Under the pieces are notes generated by a model. It had not been told where the DNA came from. It did no database searches and worked only from the letters and a program-made list of their open reading frames with translations. 64,000 nucleotides of DNA from Paenochrobactrum gallinarii (GTDB lineage: Bacteria; Pseudomonadota; Alphaproteobacteria; Rhizobiales; Rhizobiaceae), in contig NZ_JACIIU010000009.1 of the NCBI RefSeq assembly GCF_014205685.1, positions 1 to 64,000 on the forward strand. Direction: 5' to 3'. Below, in pieces: positions 24,331 to 33,439 of this stretch (the stretch's first letter is position 1; every line of letters starts with the position of its first letter). A program made the position numbers and the translations under genes.

Positions 24331-25254
24331 TTAGCTGCCAATGTGACGGGCACGACCGTGTTTTTTCGCCAGCATGATTTGTTTCTCGCGCTCGGCATAA
24401 CGGGCACGATCTTCATCGGTGCGTTCGTCATAGCAAGCCTCACATGAAATGCCGTGCTGAAATTTCGGAGACAGCTTGTCTTCCGGCGTAATCGGACGGC
24501 GGCAAGCGCGGCAAAGTTCGATATCGCCTTCCACCAGACCATGGCCAACCGATACGCGCTCGTCAAAGACGAAGCATTCGCCTTCCCACATGCTTTGTTC
24601 AGCTGGAATATCTTCCAGATATTTCAAAATGCCGCCTTTAAGATGATAAACATCATCAAAGCCCAGGCCTTTGACAAAAGCAGTTGCTTTTTCGCAGCGG
24701 ATACCGCCCGTGCAGAACATCGCGATTTTTTTGCCCTCCAGCTCATCACGATGTTGCTCCACCCATTCCGGAAATTCGCGGAATGTTGTGGTGCACGGGT
24801 CAATCGCACCTTCAAAAGTGCCGATCGCATATTCGTAATCATTGCGCGTATCAACGAGAATGGTGTTCTCGTCGCTGATCAGATCATTCCAGTCTTCAGC
24901 CGCCACATAGGTGCCAACACTCTGAAGCGGATCAATACCTTCAACACCCATCGTGACGATTTCACGCTTCAGCTTAATTTTCAGGCGATAGAACGGCAGC
25001 TTGCTGGCGGTCGAATATTTCAATTCCAGACCTTTAAGCTCCGGAATAGCTTCAATATAATCGATAAGTACCGCAATGCCTGTCTCTGTGCCTGCAACCG
25101 TGCCGTTGATACCTTCACTTGCAAGCAGCAGCGTGCCTCTGACATCGTGCTTGTTGCACAATTCAGTCAAAGGTTCGCGCAACGCTTCAAATTGCGGCAG
25201 TTTCGCAAATCGATAGAGTGCGGCAACGGTAAAAACGGGTGCAGACGTGTTCAT
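24331..25254 (-). CDS. trhO: tRNA uridine(34) hydroxylase TrhO (YceA/UPF0176)
   Basis: Rhodanese-like enzyme, 307 aa, that hydroxylates U34 of tRNAs towards 5-methoxyuridine-type wobble modifications. The N-terminal acylphosphatase-like domain (about residues 1-100) contains [11 protein letters not shown]. The rhodanese domain (about 115-215) has active-site Cys181 in [11 protein letters not shown], and the C-terminal segment has CxxC pairs (CRAC, CEAC). Length and motifs match the family. Monocistronic with its own terminator. Confidence 0.93.
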   Translation of the reverse strand: MNTSAPVFTVAALYRFAKLPQFEALREPLTELCNKHDVRGTLLLASEGINGTVAGTETGIAVLIDYIEAIPELKGLELKYSTASKLPFYRLKIKLKREIVTMGVEGIDPLQSVGTYVAAEDWNDLISDENTILVDTRNDYEYAIGTFEGAIDPCTTTFREFPEWVEQHRDELEGKKIAMFCTGGIRCEKATAFVKGLGFDDVYHLKGGILKYLEDIPAEQSMWEGECFVFDERVSVGHGLVEGDIELCRACRRPITPEDKLSPKFQHGISCEACYDERTDEDRARYAEREKQIMLAKKHGRARHIGS

Positions 25255-25486
25255 ATTTTTCAGTGCCAGTTCGATTTTTTAATGCAAGGATTGCGTCAGA
25301 TATTCTTAATTGTCGTAAAATATCTCTAACGCATTGATTTTAATCAATAGCCACGTTCCATCAATTAAACGCGCTTGTTTCTGCCTCTGACGTAGCGCTG
25401 AAAAGCACAATTTTCAAGCTTACATTTATCCCCCGCCTGCCAAGATAGACGACAATGGTCTTTTTCAAGCCAGAAAAGGAACATCA

Positions 25487-26137
25487 ATGTTTAACAAGGA
25501 TACAATCAACGCAGTTCTGACAACCGCTTTTGAATATCAGCTTGATCCGGCTGCTTTGCTGGCTGTTGCCGAAATTGAATCAGGAGGCAGAACCGCCTAT
25601 CTGGTTAATGGAAAATATGAACCGGCAATCCGGTTTGAAGGGCACTATTTTGACCGCAGACTAACGGGCTCAACCCGTGAGCGGGCGCGCTCAGAAGGTT
25701 TGGCGCATCCGTCAGCTGGCAAAATCCGCAATCCTGCCAGCCAAGCTGCCCGATGGGCACTGCTGAACCGCGCCATAAAAATTAACCGGAAAGCCGCGCT
25801 CGAATCAACTTCATGGGGATTAGGGCAAGTGATGGGCGCCCATTGGCAGTGGCTGGGCTTCACAAATATTGATGCTCTTGTGGCCCTTGCCCGCAGTTCT
25901 GTCTCCGGCCAGATCATGCTGATGACACGGTTTATTCTTCAATCCGGTTTGCAACAAAGCCTGCATAAACAAAACTGGGCGCATTTTGCCAAAAGCTATA
26001 ACGGGCCTGCTTATGCCAAAAACCAATATGACCTGAAGCTTGAAGCTGCCTGGATCGGTTGGAAAATCCGTCTGGCTCATGAAATGCCGCGGCTTGAAAC
26101 CAGTATCAGTGTAGACAAACCCATCCCAGCCATTTAA
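25487..26137 (+). CDS. N-acetylmuramidase-domain (DUF3380) protein
   Basis: 216-aa protein matching the DUF3380/N-acetylmuramidase family found in phage endolysins and bacterial genomes. The likely catalytic Glu lies in AVAEIESGGR, near residue 29; family blocks IRFEGHYFDRRL, ESTSWGLGQVMG and FAKSYNGPAYAKNQYD follow. No signal peptide is evident, which fits endolysin-type proteins that leave through a holin or other route, but no holin, spanin or phage gene lies nearby. AAAGGAACATCA precedes ATG 25487. It may be a domesticated lysin or a specialised wall enzyme. Confidence 0.8.
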   Translation: MFNKDTINAVLTTAFEYQLDPAALLAVAEIESGGRTAYLVNGKYEPAIRFEGHYFDRRLTGSTRERARSEGLAHPSAGKIRNPASQAARWALLNRAIKINRKAALESTSWGLGQVMGAHWQWLGFTNIDALVALARSSVSGQIMLMTRFILQSGLQQSLHKQNWAHFAKSYNGPAYAKNQYDLKLEAAWIGWKIRLAHEMPRLETSISVDKPIPAI

Positions 26138-26191
26138 ATCGGTTCGTATAAAATTGCAGATGCGGAACAGTTCATAACCACCGGAGCTCAC

Positions 26192-26830
26192 ATGTCTCAA
26201 AAGATCGATCTTCTCAAGCCAGTGCTTACAGGCCAGCCGGTCATTCCGGTTTTGCTCATCGACAAGGTAGAACATGCTGTTCCGCTTGCGCGTGCGCTTG
26301 CTAAAGGTGGTTTGCCTGCCATTGAAATAACGCTTCGCACCGCTGCTGCACTGCAAGCAATCAAAGCTGTTGCCGATGAAGTGCCGGAAGCCATTGTTGG
26401 TGCAGGCACAATTCTGGACGCAAAAAACTATCAGGATGCAGTGGCAGCAGGCTCACGCTTTATCGTCAGCCCCGGCGTTACCCGCAATATTCTTGATGCT
26501 GCCAATGACAGCGCCGTGCCATTATTGCCAGCCGCCATCACACCGGGCGAAATGTTGAGCCTTCGTGATGAAGGCTATCGTTATTTGAAATTCTTCCCTG
26601 CCGAACAATCCGGTGGTGCCGCATTTTTGAAAGCCATGTCTTCGCCATTGGCCGATCTTTCGTTCTGCCCGACCGGCGGCATCAGCCTTGCCAATGCCAA
26701 TAATTATTTGAGCCTGCCAAATGTGATTTGCGTGGGCGGCTCATGGGTTGCACCTGCAAATCTGGTTGAGGCCGGAGATTGGGATGCCATCACCAAGCTG
26801 GCAAGCGATGCCTGCAAGCTAAAAGCATAA
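26192..26830 (+). CDS. eda: KDPG aldolase (2-dehydro-3-deoxyphosphogluconate aldolase)
   Basis: Cleaves KDPG to pyruvate and glyceraldehyde 3-phosphate in the Entner-Doudoroff pathway; 212 aa, the standard class I length. Active-site residues are in place: E45 (AIEITLRT), R49 and Schiff-base K133 (YLKFFPAEQ). The phosphate loop PTGGIS and the late GGSWVAP are intact. The edd dehydratase is not adjacent. A strong terminator follows. Confidence 0.95.
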   Translation: MSQKIDLLKPVLTGQPVIPVLLIDKVEHAVPLARALAKGGLPAIEITLRTAAALQAIKAVADEVPEAIVGAGTILDAKNYQDAVAAGSRFIVSPGVTRNILDAANDSAVPLLPAAITPGEMLSLRDEGYRYLKFFPAEQSGGAAFLKAMSSPLADLSFCPTGGISLANANNYLSLPNVICVGGSWVAPANLVEAGDWDAITKLASDACKLKA

Positions 26831-26843
26831 AACTGACAAGGAA

Positions 26844-26870
26844 AAGCCCTGAATTTTCAGGGCTTTTTTT
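26844..26870 (+). terminator. Terminator of eda
   Basis: AAGCCCTGAA / TTCAGGGCTT hairpin followed by T7; its end touches the stop codon of the convergent outer-membrane gene. Confidence 0.85.
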
Positions 26871-28269
26871 ATCGCTGCAATTTCATGCCCACATAAATGC
26901 TGTTAGATCGATAGTCGCGTGAAGCCAAATCGCTTTTCATCTGTTCATGACGCAGACGCGCATTGAGCGCTACAAAACGATTGACCCAATAGGTCGCGCC
27001 AATTTGCGCACCATATGTATAATCAAAGCCGGTATTGTCTTTATTATCGCGGATACGCGTATCAATCCCTGCTGTCAGTATCAGGTTGGAGCGAATATTA
27101 TGTTTCACCTCAAGGCTTGCCAGATATAAGAGCGAGCCACTGACATTGGCCGTTGTCGCCCCTTCCACAAGGGTGCGGGCATTAAGTGCCACATCCGTAC
27201 CGCGCTGCGGAGACCAGTTTACAAGTGCATTAAACGCCAAACCATCCACATTGCGCAAACGGTCATCATCCAGTTGCGAACGTAAATAACCGACCGATAA
27301 TTCACCGTTGAATTTCTCGCCCAGATCAAACATCAGCCCCGCATTGGCAGCATATTGATTACCGCTGCGCTGAAAACCATTGTGATCATATTTGTCATCA
27401 TAAATGCGCTTGCCAGCCTCAACCTCGACAAAAGGCTTCAACGCGGCCGACACCTGAAAACCGCCACGAAGCTTCGCACTGACATAATTATTATTGCGGT
27501 CACTTTGGCTGATAGTGCCGCCGCCGGTCAAATCCGCATCACCGTAAATATTACGATCAAAGCGTGCATCAGCACGGCCAAAAAGCAGATTTCCTTCCCG
27601 CTCAATGCCGACAGTGCCGCTCAATGTATGAAAAAGCGGATTTTCATCAGCAACATCCAGATTGTTCGGGCTGGAAGCACTTTCACGGCGCAACATATAA
27701 TCAAAACCCAAATTCAAACGGCTTTGATTATCCAGATCAAGACGCAAGCCGCTGTTGAGCAGCAAAAACGGCTCCGATACATCATCGCCGGAAATTGTTT
27801 TGATCCAATTGCCCGTCAGATTTAAAAATGCGGCATGGCGCGGTAAATCAGTTTGAATATCCATGCGCAATTGCGTCTCAGACAAAACCGCATTTTTACC
27901 GCTACTGCTGTTTTTGGAATTACTGGTCGCGCGTAAGCCCTGCTCCAGCGACGGGCGCAACATAAAATTACCACTGCGGATGCCAAGCGGAGCAAAGGGA
28001 TTTGCTTCCGGCCTTCCGCCCAAGCCCTGTTCCGGATTTTTCGGCAGATTTTCGCGGCTCGCACGGCTGGGCTCTTCATCCTCATTCTGGATAAAGCGTA
28101 CCGTTTTCGTGCTTTCCCAAAAGCTTGGTTCTTCAGGCACTTGGGGCAGATTTTGTGCAAAAACAAGGTTTGATGAACCCGCAAAAAAAGCCACAAGCAA
28201 AGCCAGTTTCAGTGGCATCTTGCGCACTGAACCTTTCAAGCCAGTTGTGTTTTTTCGCGTTTTAACCAT
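26869..28269 (-). CDS. Outer-membrane beta-barrel protein
   Basis: Predicted outer-membrane barrel, 466 aa from ATG 28269. A TTG start at 28356 and an ATG at 28218 are in the same frame; only the latter gives a short signal n-region (MPLKLALLV), so the true start is uncertain. The signal peptide ends near VFAQ. A charged, Pro-rich segment (about 60 aa) follows, then many alternating beta strands with aromatic girdles. The protein ends SIYVGMKLQR, a C-terminal strand as in COG5338-like barrels of rhizobia. Ligand or role unknown; it may be a porin-like or exopolysaccharide-linked channel. Confidence 0.75.
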   Translation of the reverse strand: MVKTRKNTTGLKGSVRKMPLKLALLVAFFAGSSNLVFAQNLPQVPEEPSFWESTKTVRFIQNEDEEPSRASRENLPKNPEQGLGGRPEANPFAPLGIRSGNFMLRPSLEQGLRATSNSKNSSSGKNAVLSETQLRMDIQTDLPRHAAFLNLTGNWIKTISGDDVSEPFLLLNSGLRLDLDNQSRLNLGFDYMLRRESASSPNNLDVADENPLFHTLSGTVGIEREGNLLFGRADARFDRNIYGDADLTGGGTISQSDRNNNYVSAKLRGGFQVSAALKPFVEVEAGKRIYDDKYDHNGFQRSGNQYAANAGLMFDLGEKFNGELSVGYLRSQLDDDRLRNVDGLAFNALVNWSPQRGTDVALNARTLVEGATTANVSGSLLYLASLEVKHNIRSNLILTAGIDTRIRDNKDNTGFDYTYGAQIGATYWVNRFVALNARLRHEQMKSDLASRDYRSNSIYVGMKLQR

Positions 28270-28503
28270 CAAAGCATTCTGCAAACCGGTCAACTCATGG
28301 TTTATAAGATCTAACTCTTTATGGTTAATATTCAGTTGCAGGATTTTCTGCGGCAAAATGATTTAAATAATAATTTGAATATCTTGCCTGATATATGTGT
28401 TTATAAATACCTATATGGGAAAAAATTAGCTCACGCAGGCTCGTGAACTTCTGCATGCTTTATTATTGGACAAACCCACACGAAAAGCTTATCGGTTCAG
28501 ACC

Positions 28504-29505
28504 ATGCAAGACTTGATCAGACCTTCCGTTAAAGACGATGCCGAGGCAGCTCTTGCTTCCGCATTAAGAACCCTGAACACCGAGAAAAACGGTTTGTCAG
28601 CGCTTGAAGAAGCCCTGCAAAACGGCCTCGCGGCACCTTTTGCCGAAGCTGTCAGGGTGATCGGCGCCAGCAAAGGGCGTCTTATTGTAACCGGCATCGG
28701 CAAAAGCGGCCATGTCGGTTCCAAGCTGGCGGCAACTTTTGCCTCCACCGGTACCGCCGCATTTTTCGTCCATTCCGCCGAAGCCAATCACGGCGATCTT
28801 GGAATGATCAGCTCTGACGATGTGATTCTCGCCCTTTCATGGTCGGGGGAAACAGCTGAGCTTAAAGGCGTTGTGCAATTTGCCACCCGCTACCGCATTC
28901 CGCTGATTGCTATCACCGCTGGTGAAGATTCAGCCCTTGGCCGCGCCGCAACCACCTGCCTGTTGATGCCGCGCGTAACAGAAGCCTGCCCGCATGGTTT
29001 GGCACCAACCACCTCAACCTTAATGCAGCTTGCCATCGGTGATGCACTGGCGATTGCACTGCTAGAAGCGCGCAACTTCACCCCTGGTGATTTCCGCACC
29101 TTCCATCCGGGCGGTTCACTGGGTGCAAGTCTCACTCATGTCAGCGAAGTGATGCATAAAGGCGACCGCATCCCAACTGTTCCGCTCGGCACTTTGATGC
29201 CGGAAGCGATGAAGGTTCTTTCACACAAGCGCTTTGGTTGTGTAGCGGTGCTGGATAGTGACGGTCTGCTGGCCGGCATTGTCACCGAGGGTGATCTGGC
29301 GCGTAACCTGCACCGCAATCTGTCTGAACTCAGCGTTGATGATGTGATGACCCGCTCACCGAAGACGGTCAGCCCGAAATCATTGGTCAGCAGCGCGATG
29401 AGTATTCTGGAAGAGCACAATATCAGTGTGCTGATTGTGACAGAAGAAAACCGCCCTGTCGGTGTTATCCATTTCCACGATTTGCTGCGCATCAAAGCCG
29501 CATAA
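28504..29505 (+). CDS. kdsD: Arabinose-5-phosphate isomerase (KpsF/GutQ/KdsD)
   Basis: Interconverts ribulose 5-phosphate and arabinose 5-phosphate, the first step of KDO synthesis for lipopolysaccharide; 333 aa. The SIS domain (about residues 45-180) has VTGIGKSGHVGSKLAATFASTGT, HGDLGM and SWSGET. Two CBS domains follow (about 210-330, MHKGDRIPTVP... and VDDVMTRSPKTVS). Length matches the long KdsD form. Downstream KDO genes are not adjacent. Monocistronic with a terminator. Confidence 0.93.
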   Translation: MQDLIRPSVKDDAEAALASALRTLNTEKNGLSALEEALQNGLAAPFAEAVRVIGASKGRLIVTGIGKSGHVGSKLAATFASTGTAAFFVHSAEANHGDLGMISSDDVILALSWSGETAELKGVVQFATRYRIPLIAITAGEDSALGRAATTCLLMPRVTEACPHGLAPTTSTLMQLAIGDALAIALLEARNFTPGDFRTFHPGGSLGASLTHVSEVMHKGDRIPTVPLGTLMPEAMKVLSHKRFGCVAVLDSDGLLAGIVTEGDLARNLHRNLSELSVDDVMTRSPKTVSPKSLVSSAMSILEEHNISVLIVTEENRPVGVIHFHDLLRIKAA

Positions 29506-29509
29506 AACA

Positions 29510-29537
29510 AAAAGCCCGGGAAAACCGGGCTTTTTTA
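29510..29537 (+). terminator. Terminator of kdsD
   Basis: AAAAGCCCGG / CCGGGCTTTT hairpin with a GAAAA loop and T-run, also usable by the convergent nfeD gene. Confidence 0.85.
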
Positions 29538-29554
29538 TTTGTCTTTTGATAGCT

Positions 29555-30016
29555 TTATGCCAGTACTTCCACCTGTAATGCACCCTGATCATAACCAGTA
29601 ATCAGCACGGATGTGCCAACCGGCATATCTGTGCCGGTGACACGCCAGATCGTGTCATTAATCTTCAACCGGCCGTGACCGTTGACAATCGCTTCAATCA
29701 AAACGGCGCGCTGGCCGATCAATTGATCGCCGCGACGGTTGAGCAATGGCTGATCGACTTCGCGCCGGCTTGAGCCTAAAAACCTGCGTCCAACCAGCGG
29801 AAAGATAACTGACAATACTAAAAAGACCAAAAGCTGCACTTGCCAGCCAAGCCAGAGCGCACTGCCAGCCACCAGCACCATCGTGCCGGTGACAAGAGCA
29901 GCAACGCCAAACCATACCAGAAAAATTCCCGGTAACAGCACTTCCAGAACAAGCAGAATAAGCCCCAGAACGATCCAGCTCCAATGGCCTGATTGCTCAA
30001 TCAAAGTCACAATCAT
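29555..30016 (-). CDS. NfeD-family membrane protein
   Basis: 153-aa NfeD short form. Three to four hydrophobic segments (about residues 10-85) include a GIFLVWFGVAALVTG stretch. A C-terminal soluble OB-like domain follows (about 95-153, GQRAVLIEAIVNGHGRLKIND). NfeD proteins act with SPFH proteins in membrane microdomains; the partner gene lies 27 bp upstream on the same strand. Confidence 0.88.
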   Translation of the reverse strand: MIVTLIEQSGHWSWIVLGLILLVLEVLLPGIFLVWFGVAALVTGTMVLVAGSALWLGWQVQLLVFLVLSVIFPLVGRRFLGSSRREVDQPLLNRRGDQLIGQRAVLIEAIVNGHGRLKINDTIWRVTGTDMPVGTSVLITGYDQGALQVEVLA

Positions 30017-30043
30017 GATCTGCTCCTGTTCTTAAACGATGGC

Positions 30044-31027
30044 TTATTTTTTGCCAGTGGATGGAACCGAACGACCACGCTGAGGTGCTGGGTCATTCGC
30101 ATTGACATCGCTGCCGGAACCAAAAACTTCCTTGGCAATCGCACCAATACCACCGAGCGAGCCAATCAATGAGCTTGCCTCCAATGGCATCATCACGATC
30201 TTATTGTTCTTGGAACTGCCAATCTCAATCAACGCTTCGGTATATTTCTGCGCAATGAAGTAGTTGATCGCCTGCACGTTACCATCAGCAATCGCATCGG
30301 AAACAAGCGAGGTCGCTTTCGCTTCCGCTTCAGCCAGACGTTCGCGGGCTTCCGCCTCACGATATGCTGCTTCACGCTTACCTTCCGCTTGCAAAATCTG
30401 TGCCTGCTTCAAACCTTCCGCGCGTAAGATCTGCGCATTACGGTCACCTTCAGCTTCCAGCACCTGCGCACGTTTATCACGCTCGGCCTTCATCTGACGA
30501 CCCATCGATTCAATCAGGTCTTTCGGCGGGTTAATGTCTTTGATCTCAACACGGGTCATTTTAATGCCCCATGAATGCGCCGCATCATCCACCACATGCA
30601 ACAAGCGCTCATTGATGGTATCGCGGTTGGAAAGCAATTCATCAAGATCCATCGAACCCATCACGGTACGGATATTGGTCATGGTGAGGTTAAGGATCGC
30701 ATAGTTCAGATCAGAAACTTCATAAGCTGCCTGCGCTGCATTCAGGATCTGATAAAAAGCCACACCATCAACGCTCACTGTGGCATTATCGCGGGTGATG
30801 ACTTCTTGCGTCGGCACATCCAGCACCTGCTCCATCATATTGAGCTTGGCGCCGATACGATCAAAGAAAGGCACGATCAGGTTAAGCCCCGGTGCGAGCG
30901 TGCGAGTGTAACGACCAAAGCGCAGCACCGTATAATGGTAACCTTGCGGCACAGTTTTTACGCCGGAAAACAGCGTAATCAGCACCAAAAACCCAAAAAT
31001 AACTAATACGAGATCAAAACCAGTCAT
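30044..31027 (-). CDS. SPFH/Band 7 membrane protein (QmcA/stomatin-like)
   Basis: 327-aa stomatin/paraslipin-type protein. One N-terminal membrane span (about residues 4-22) is followed by the SPFH domain (about 25-190; [19 protein letters not shown], then [18 protein letters not shown]) and an Ala/Glu-rich coiled coil with repeated AEG units (about 190-250). Pairing with nfeD in one operon is the standard SPFH-NfeD module, linked to membrane-protein quality control. It is separated from hemH by a terminator hairpin. Confidence 0.93.
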   Translation of the reverse strand: MTGFDLVLVIFGFLVLITLFSGVKTVPQGYHYTVLRFGRYTRTLAPGLNLIVPFFDRIGAKLNMMEQVLDVPTQEVITRDNATVSVDGVAFYQILNAAQAAYEVSDLNYAILNLTMTNIRTVMGSMDLDELLSNRDTINERLLHVVDDAAHSWGIKMTRVEIKDINPPKDLIESMGRQMKAERDKRAQVLEAEGDRNAQILRAEGLKQAQILQAEGKREAAYREAEARERLAEAEAKATSLVSDAIADGNVQAINYFIAQKYTEALIEIGSSKNNKIVMMPLEASSLIGSLGGIGAIAKEVFGSGSDVNANDPAPQRGRSVPSTGKK

Positions 31028-31045
31028 CGTAAAACCTTTTAAAAC

Positions 31046-31071
31046 AGCCTCTGCATGGGAATGCAGAGGCT
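31046..31071 (-). terminator. Terminator of hemH
   Basis: Perfect 11-bp stem AGCCTCTGCAT / ATGCAGAGGCT, 4-nt loop, followed on the minus strand by GTTTT. It lies between hemH and the SPFH gene. Confidence 0.7.
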
Positions 31072-31084
31072 AAACAATTGATTT

Positions 31085-32122
31085 TTATACCCAACCTTGC
31101 AATTCGCGGCGCACCAGCGTCTCAATAACTTTCATACCATCTTCTGTGTCGTTAAGGCACGGAATATGGCTAAAATTAACGCCGCCATTTTCATGGAATT
31201 CTTCCGCTGCTTCATTGCCGATTTCATCCACTGTTTCGAGGCAGTCAACCACAAAGCCCGGATTGAGCACAGCCATTGATTTTACGCCCTGCTTGGCAAG
31301 TTCAACAACCGTTTCATCCGTATAGGGCTGCAACCATTCTTCCGGCCCGAAACGCGACTGGAAGGTGCTGCGATATTTCTTATCATCATAGCCCAAACGC
31401 GCCTGCAACAAACGTGATGTTTCGTAGCATTGCTCCGGATAAGGATCACCCTTTTTCGCGTAGCTCTGCGGAATGCCATGATAAGAGGCCAAAATCACTT
31501 CCGGCTCAAAATCAAGGCTGGCGACATGCTTCTCAATTGAGCGCGCCAATGCTTCAATATAAACCGGCTCCGTCTGATAAGAAGGCACCACACGCACGGC
31601 AGGCATAAAGCGCTTTTTCATCAGAGCTTCAAAGAACTTGTCGTTTACCGTTGCGGTGGTGGTCGCAGAATATTGCGGATAGAGCGGGAACATCACAATA
31701 CGTTCACAGCCCTGTGCCAATAATTTATCGGTCACGCTCTCGATTGAAGGCTGGCCATAGCGCATTGCCCAATCAACAATCACATTGTCATAATCTTTAA
31801 GGGCTTCAGCAAGCTTCTCGCTTTGCGAACGCGTATAGGTGCGCAGCGGTGATTCATTCTTTTCGCGATTCCAGATACGGGCATATAAAGCACCGGATTT
31901 TTTCGGACGTGTCATCAGCACAATACCGTAAAGAATCGGCAGCCAGATAGCGCGCGGCCATTCGATCACGCGTTTATCGGTCAAAAACTCAGCCAGATAA
32001 CGACGCATTGGCTTATAATCAGTACCATCCGGTGTTCCCAGATTAACCAGCAAGACACCCACTTTCGGCTGTGGCACCTTCTCAATATCCGGATTGATGT
32101 AAGCTAAATCATTCACGCTCAT
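31085..32122 (-). CDS. hemH: Ferrochelatase
   Basis: Inserts Fe2+ into protoporphyrin IX, last step of haem synthesis; 345 aa. ATG 32122 (MSVNDLAYIN) has GGAGACAGACA upstream; the open frame to 32194 adds an implausible N-terminus. Family motifs include VGVLLVNLGTPDG, the catalytic His in ILASYHGIPQSY, FPLYPQYS and the C-terminal PGFVVDCLETVDEI (conserved Glu residues). Length fits alphaproteobacterial HemH. Confidence 0.95.
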   Translation of the reverse strand: MSVNDLAYINPDIEKVPQPKVGVLLVNLGTPDGTDYKPMRRYLAEFLTDKRVIEWPRAIWLPILYGIVLMTRPKKSGALYARIWNREKNESPLRTYTRSQSEKLAEALKDYDNVIVDWAMRYGQPSIESVTDKLLAQGCERIVMFPLYPQYSATTTATVNDKFFEALMKKRFMPAVRVVPSYQTEPVYIEALARSIEKHVASLDFEPEVILASYHGIPQSYAKKGDPYPEQCYETSRLLQARLGYDDKKYRSTFQSRFGPEEWLQPYTDETVVELAKQGVKSMAVLNPGFVVDCLETVDEIGNEAAEEFHENGGVNFSHIPCLNDTEDGMKVIETLVRRELQGWV

Positions 32123-32230
32123 TGTCTGTCTCCTATATTGCCCGAAAACTAGACAAATCCGGACAAATTTCAATACCGTCCTAAACTGAACCACTAAATA
32201 AGCAAATGTTTAAACACGCATCACATCAAA

Positions 32231-32256
32231 AAGCCGCCCTTTTTACGGAGCGGCTT
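32231..32256 (-). terminator. Terminator of omp10
   Basis: AAGCCGC / GCGGCTT stem with a 12-nt loop; on the minus strand it is followed by TTTTT. It sits 29 bp after the omp10 stop codon. Confidence 0.7.
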
Positions 32257-32284
32257 AATAAAAATCCGGCAATACGCTTAAAAT

Positions 32285-32662
32285 TTAAGCACTGCGCTGC
32301 AAGGAGAACTGCGCACCTGCCGAAGATGTGCAATTAAGCTGCCCCTGTGAAACCAGTGCACAATTCACTTTAGAAACCGTTCCGCGTACCAGCGAGCGCA
32401 TTTCAATTTCTACCAGACGCGGCGACTGATAACGATAGCTGCCTTCCGCAAGTTTTTCATTGGTGTCGGTAGTGCGGGTGATGAAAACACCACCATTAAA
32501 GCTGGAGGTAATACCATTGGCATCAACCCAATTGCCATCAATACCGGCAGCATTGACCTGCGGGGCAATACGACCGCCATCATAAATGGGTGCCTGTGTC
32601 TGACAGGCTGCAACAGCAAAACCCAGTGCGGCCAGTGTTGCCATAGTGCGGAAGCGTTTCAT
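32285..32662 (-). CDS. omp10: Outer-membrane lipoprotein Omp10
   Basis: 125-aa lipoprotein. The signal peptide ends in a lipobox (AVAAC), with Cys20 as the lipidated residue. The mature part contains GNWVDANGITSSFNGG, RTTDTNEKLAEG and SKVNCALVSQGQLNCTSSAG, which match Brucella Omp10 as I remember it almost block for block, including two late Cys that may pair. Omp10 is a surface-exposed lipoprotein needed for full virulence in Brucella. Monocistronic. Confidence 0.9.
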   Translation of the reverse strand: MKRFRTMATLAALGFAVAACQTQAPIYDGGRIAPQVNAAGIDGNWVDANGITSSFNGGVFITRTTDTNEKLAEGSYRYQSPRLVEIEMRSLVRGTVSKVNCALVSQGQLNCTSSAGAQFSLQRSA

Positions 32663-32791
32663 TTTAAGCTCTCCCGAAAAAAATCTTCAATCTGTTGATG
32701 ATACCAAACAATCCGCAAAACAAGTCCTGTTTTTAAAGGAACTGATTTGTGTTGCAGTTCTGCCGCATCAATCAAAACGTGGTTGCAAGCC

Positions 32792-33439
32792 TTATAAAGT
32801 CGCAAAACAACAAGACAAGTCTGCTTTTATCATACCACGCAATGAATTGCCGACGAAAATTTTTTGTGCATTACGCAAATCGTCCAAAGTCAAAATTGCT
32901 TGCCTGACAACATTCTTGCGCAACAACTCCTCACGCAAAATACCCGCCAGCAAACCGCAGGAAATATCAGGCGTCACACAGGTCTTATCACCTATCTCTA
33001 AAAATACTGTCGTAATCGTGCCCTCGCACAATTGCCCCAAATCATTGAACAACAAGACCTCGTCAACTTCCTCGCGTGAAAACTCTTCACGCGCAGCGAC
33101 ATAAAGCGCGCGCCTTGTGGTTTTGTGTTGCAGCAACGGATCATCATGACGAAGCCTAGTTTTAGCAATGCCGAGCCGCCAAACGGTTTCCGCAGGCAGT
33201 GCTTCGAATGGCGCTGTTTCAATATCAATCACACCATCCGGATCAAGCGTCAGGCGCACTCGCAAAGCTTTGTTGCCCTGCCCTTTGGCCGCCAATTGGC
33301 GCCTGACCGCCGGCATATCCAACGGAAAGCCCAGAGCCCGGGCGGAATTTTCCAACCGCTGCAGATGCAGTTCCAGCCGCAAAAAATCTGCATCCGGCTC
33401 ATAACGCAGTGTTTCAATGAGCTGGAAGGCAGGCTTCAT
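32792..33439 (-). CDS. Aminotransferase class IV (aminodeoxychorismate lyase-like)
   Basis: 215-aa fold-type IV PLP enzyme. ATG 33439 overlaps the pabB stop by 4 bp (ATGA); the frame to 33484 lies within pabB. The Schiff-base Lys is in QHKTTRR, near residue 107, and the PLP-binding segments EVLLFNDLGQLCEGTITTVFLE and LLAGILREELL follow. It is shorter than E. coli PabC (269 aa) because the N-terminal domain is trimmed. Coupling to pabB suggests it releases 4-aminobenzoate from aminodeoxychorismate for folate synthesis. Confidence 0.85.
   Translation of the reverse strand: MKPAFQLIETLRYEPDADFLRLELHLQRLENSARALGFPLDMPAVRRQLAAKGQGNKALRVRLTLDPDGVIDIETAPFEALPAETVWRLGIAKTRLRHDDPLLQHKTTRRALYVAAREEFSREEVDEVLLFNDLGQLCEGTITTVFLEIGDKTCVTPDISCGLLAGILREELLRKNVVRQAILTLDDLRNAQKIFVGNSLRGMIKADLSCCFATL

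Noticed and set aside
24454-25329. 291-codon plus-strand frame opposite trhO
   Set aside because: Shadow of trhO, whose catalytic motifs are intact on the other strand.
25487-26137. Muramidase gene as sign of a prophage
   Set aside because: Both neighbours are core metabolic or envelope genes; no integrase, capsid, holin or att-like repeat was seen.
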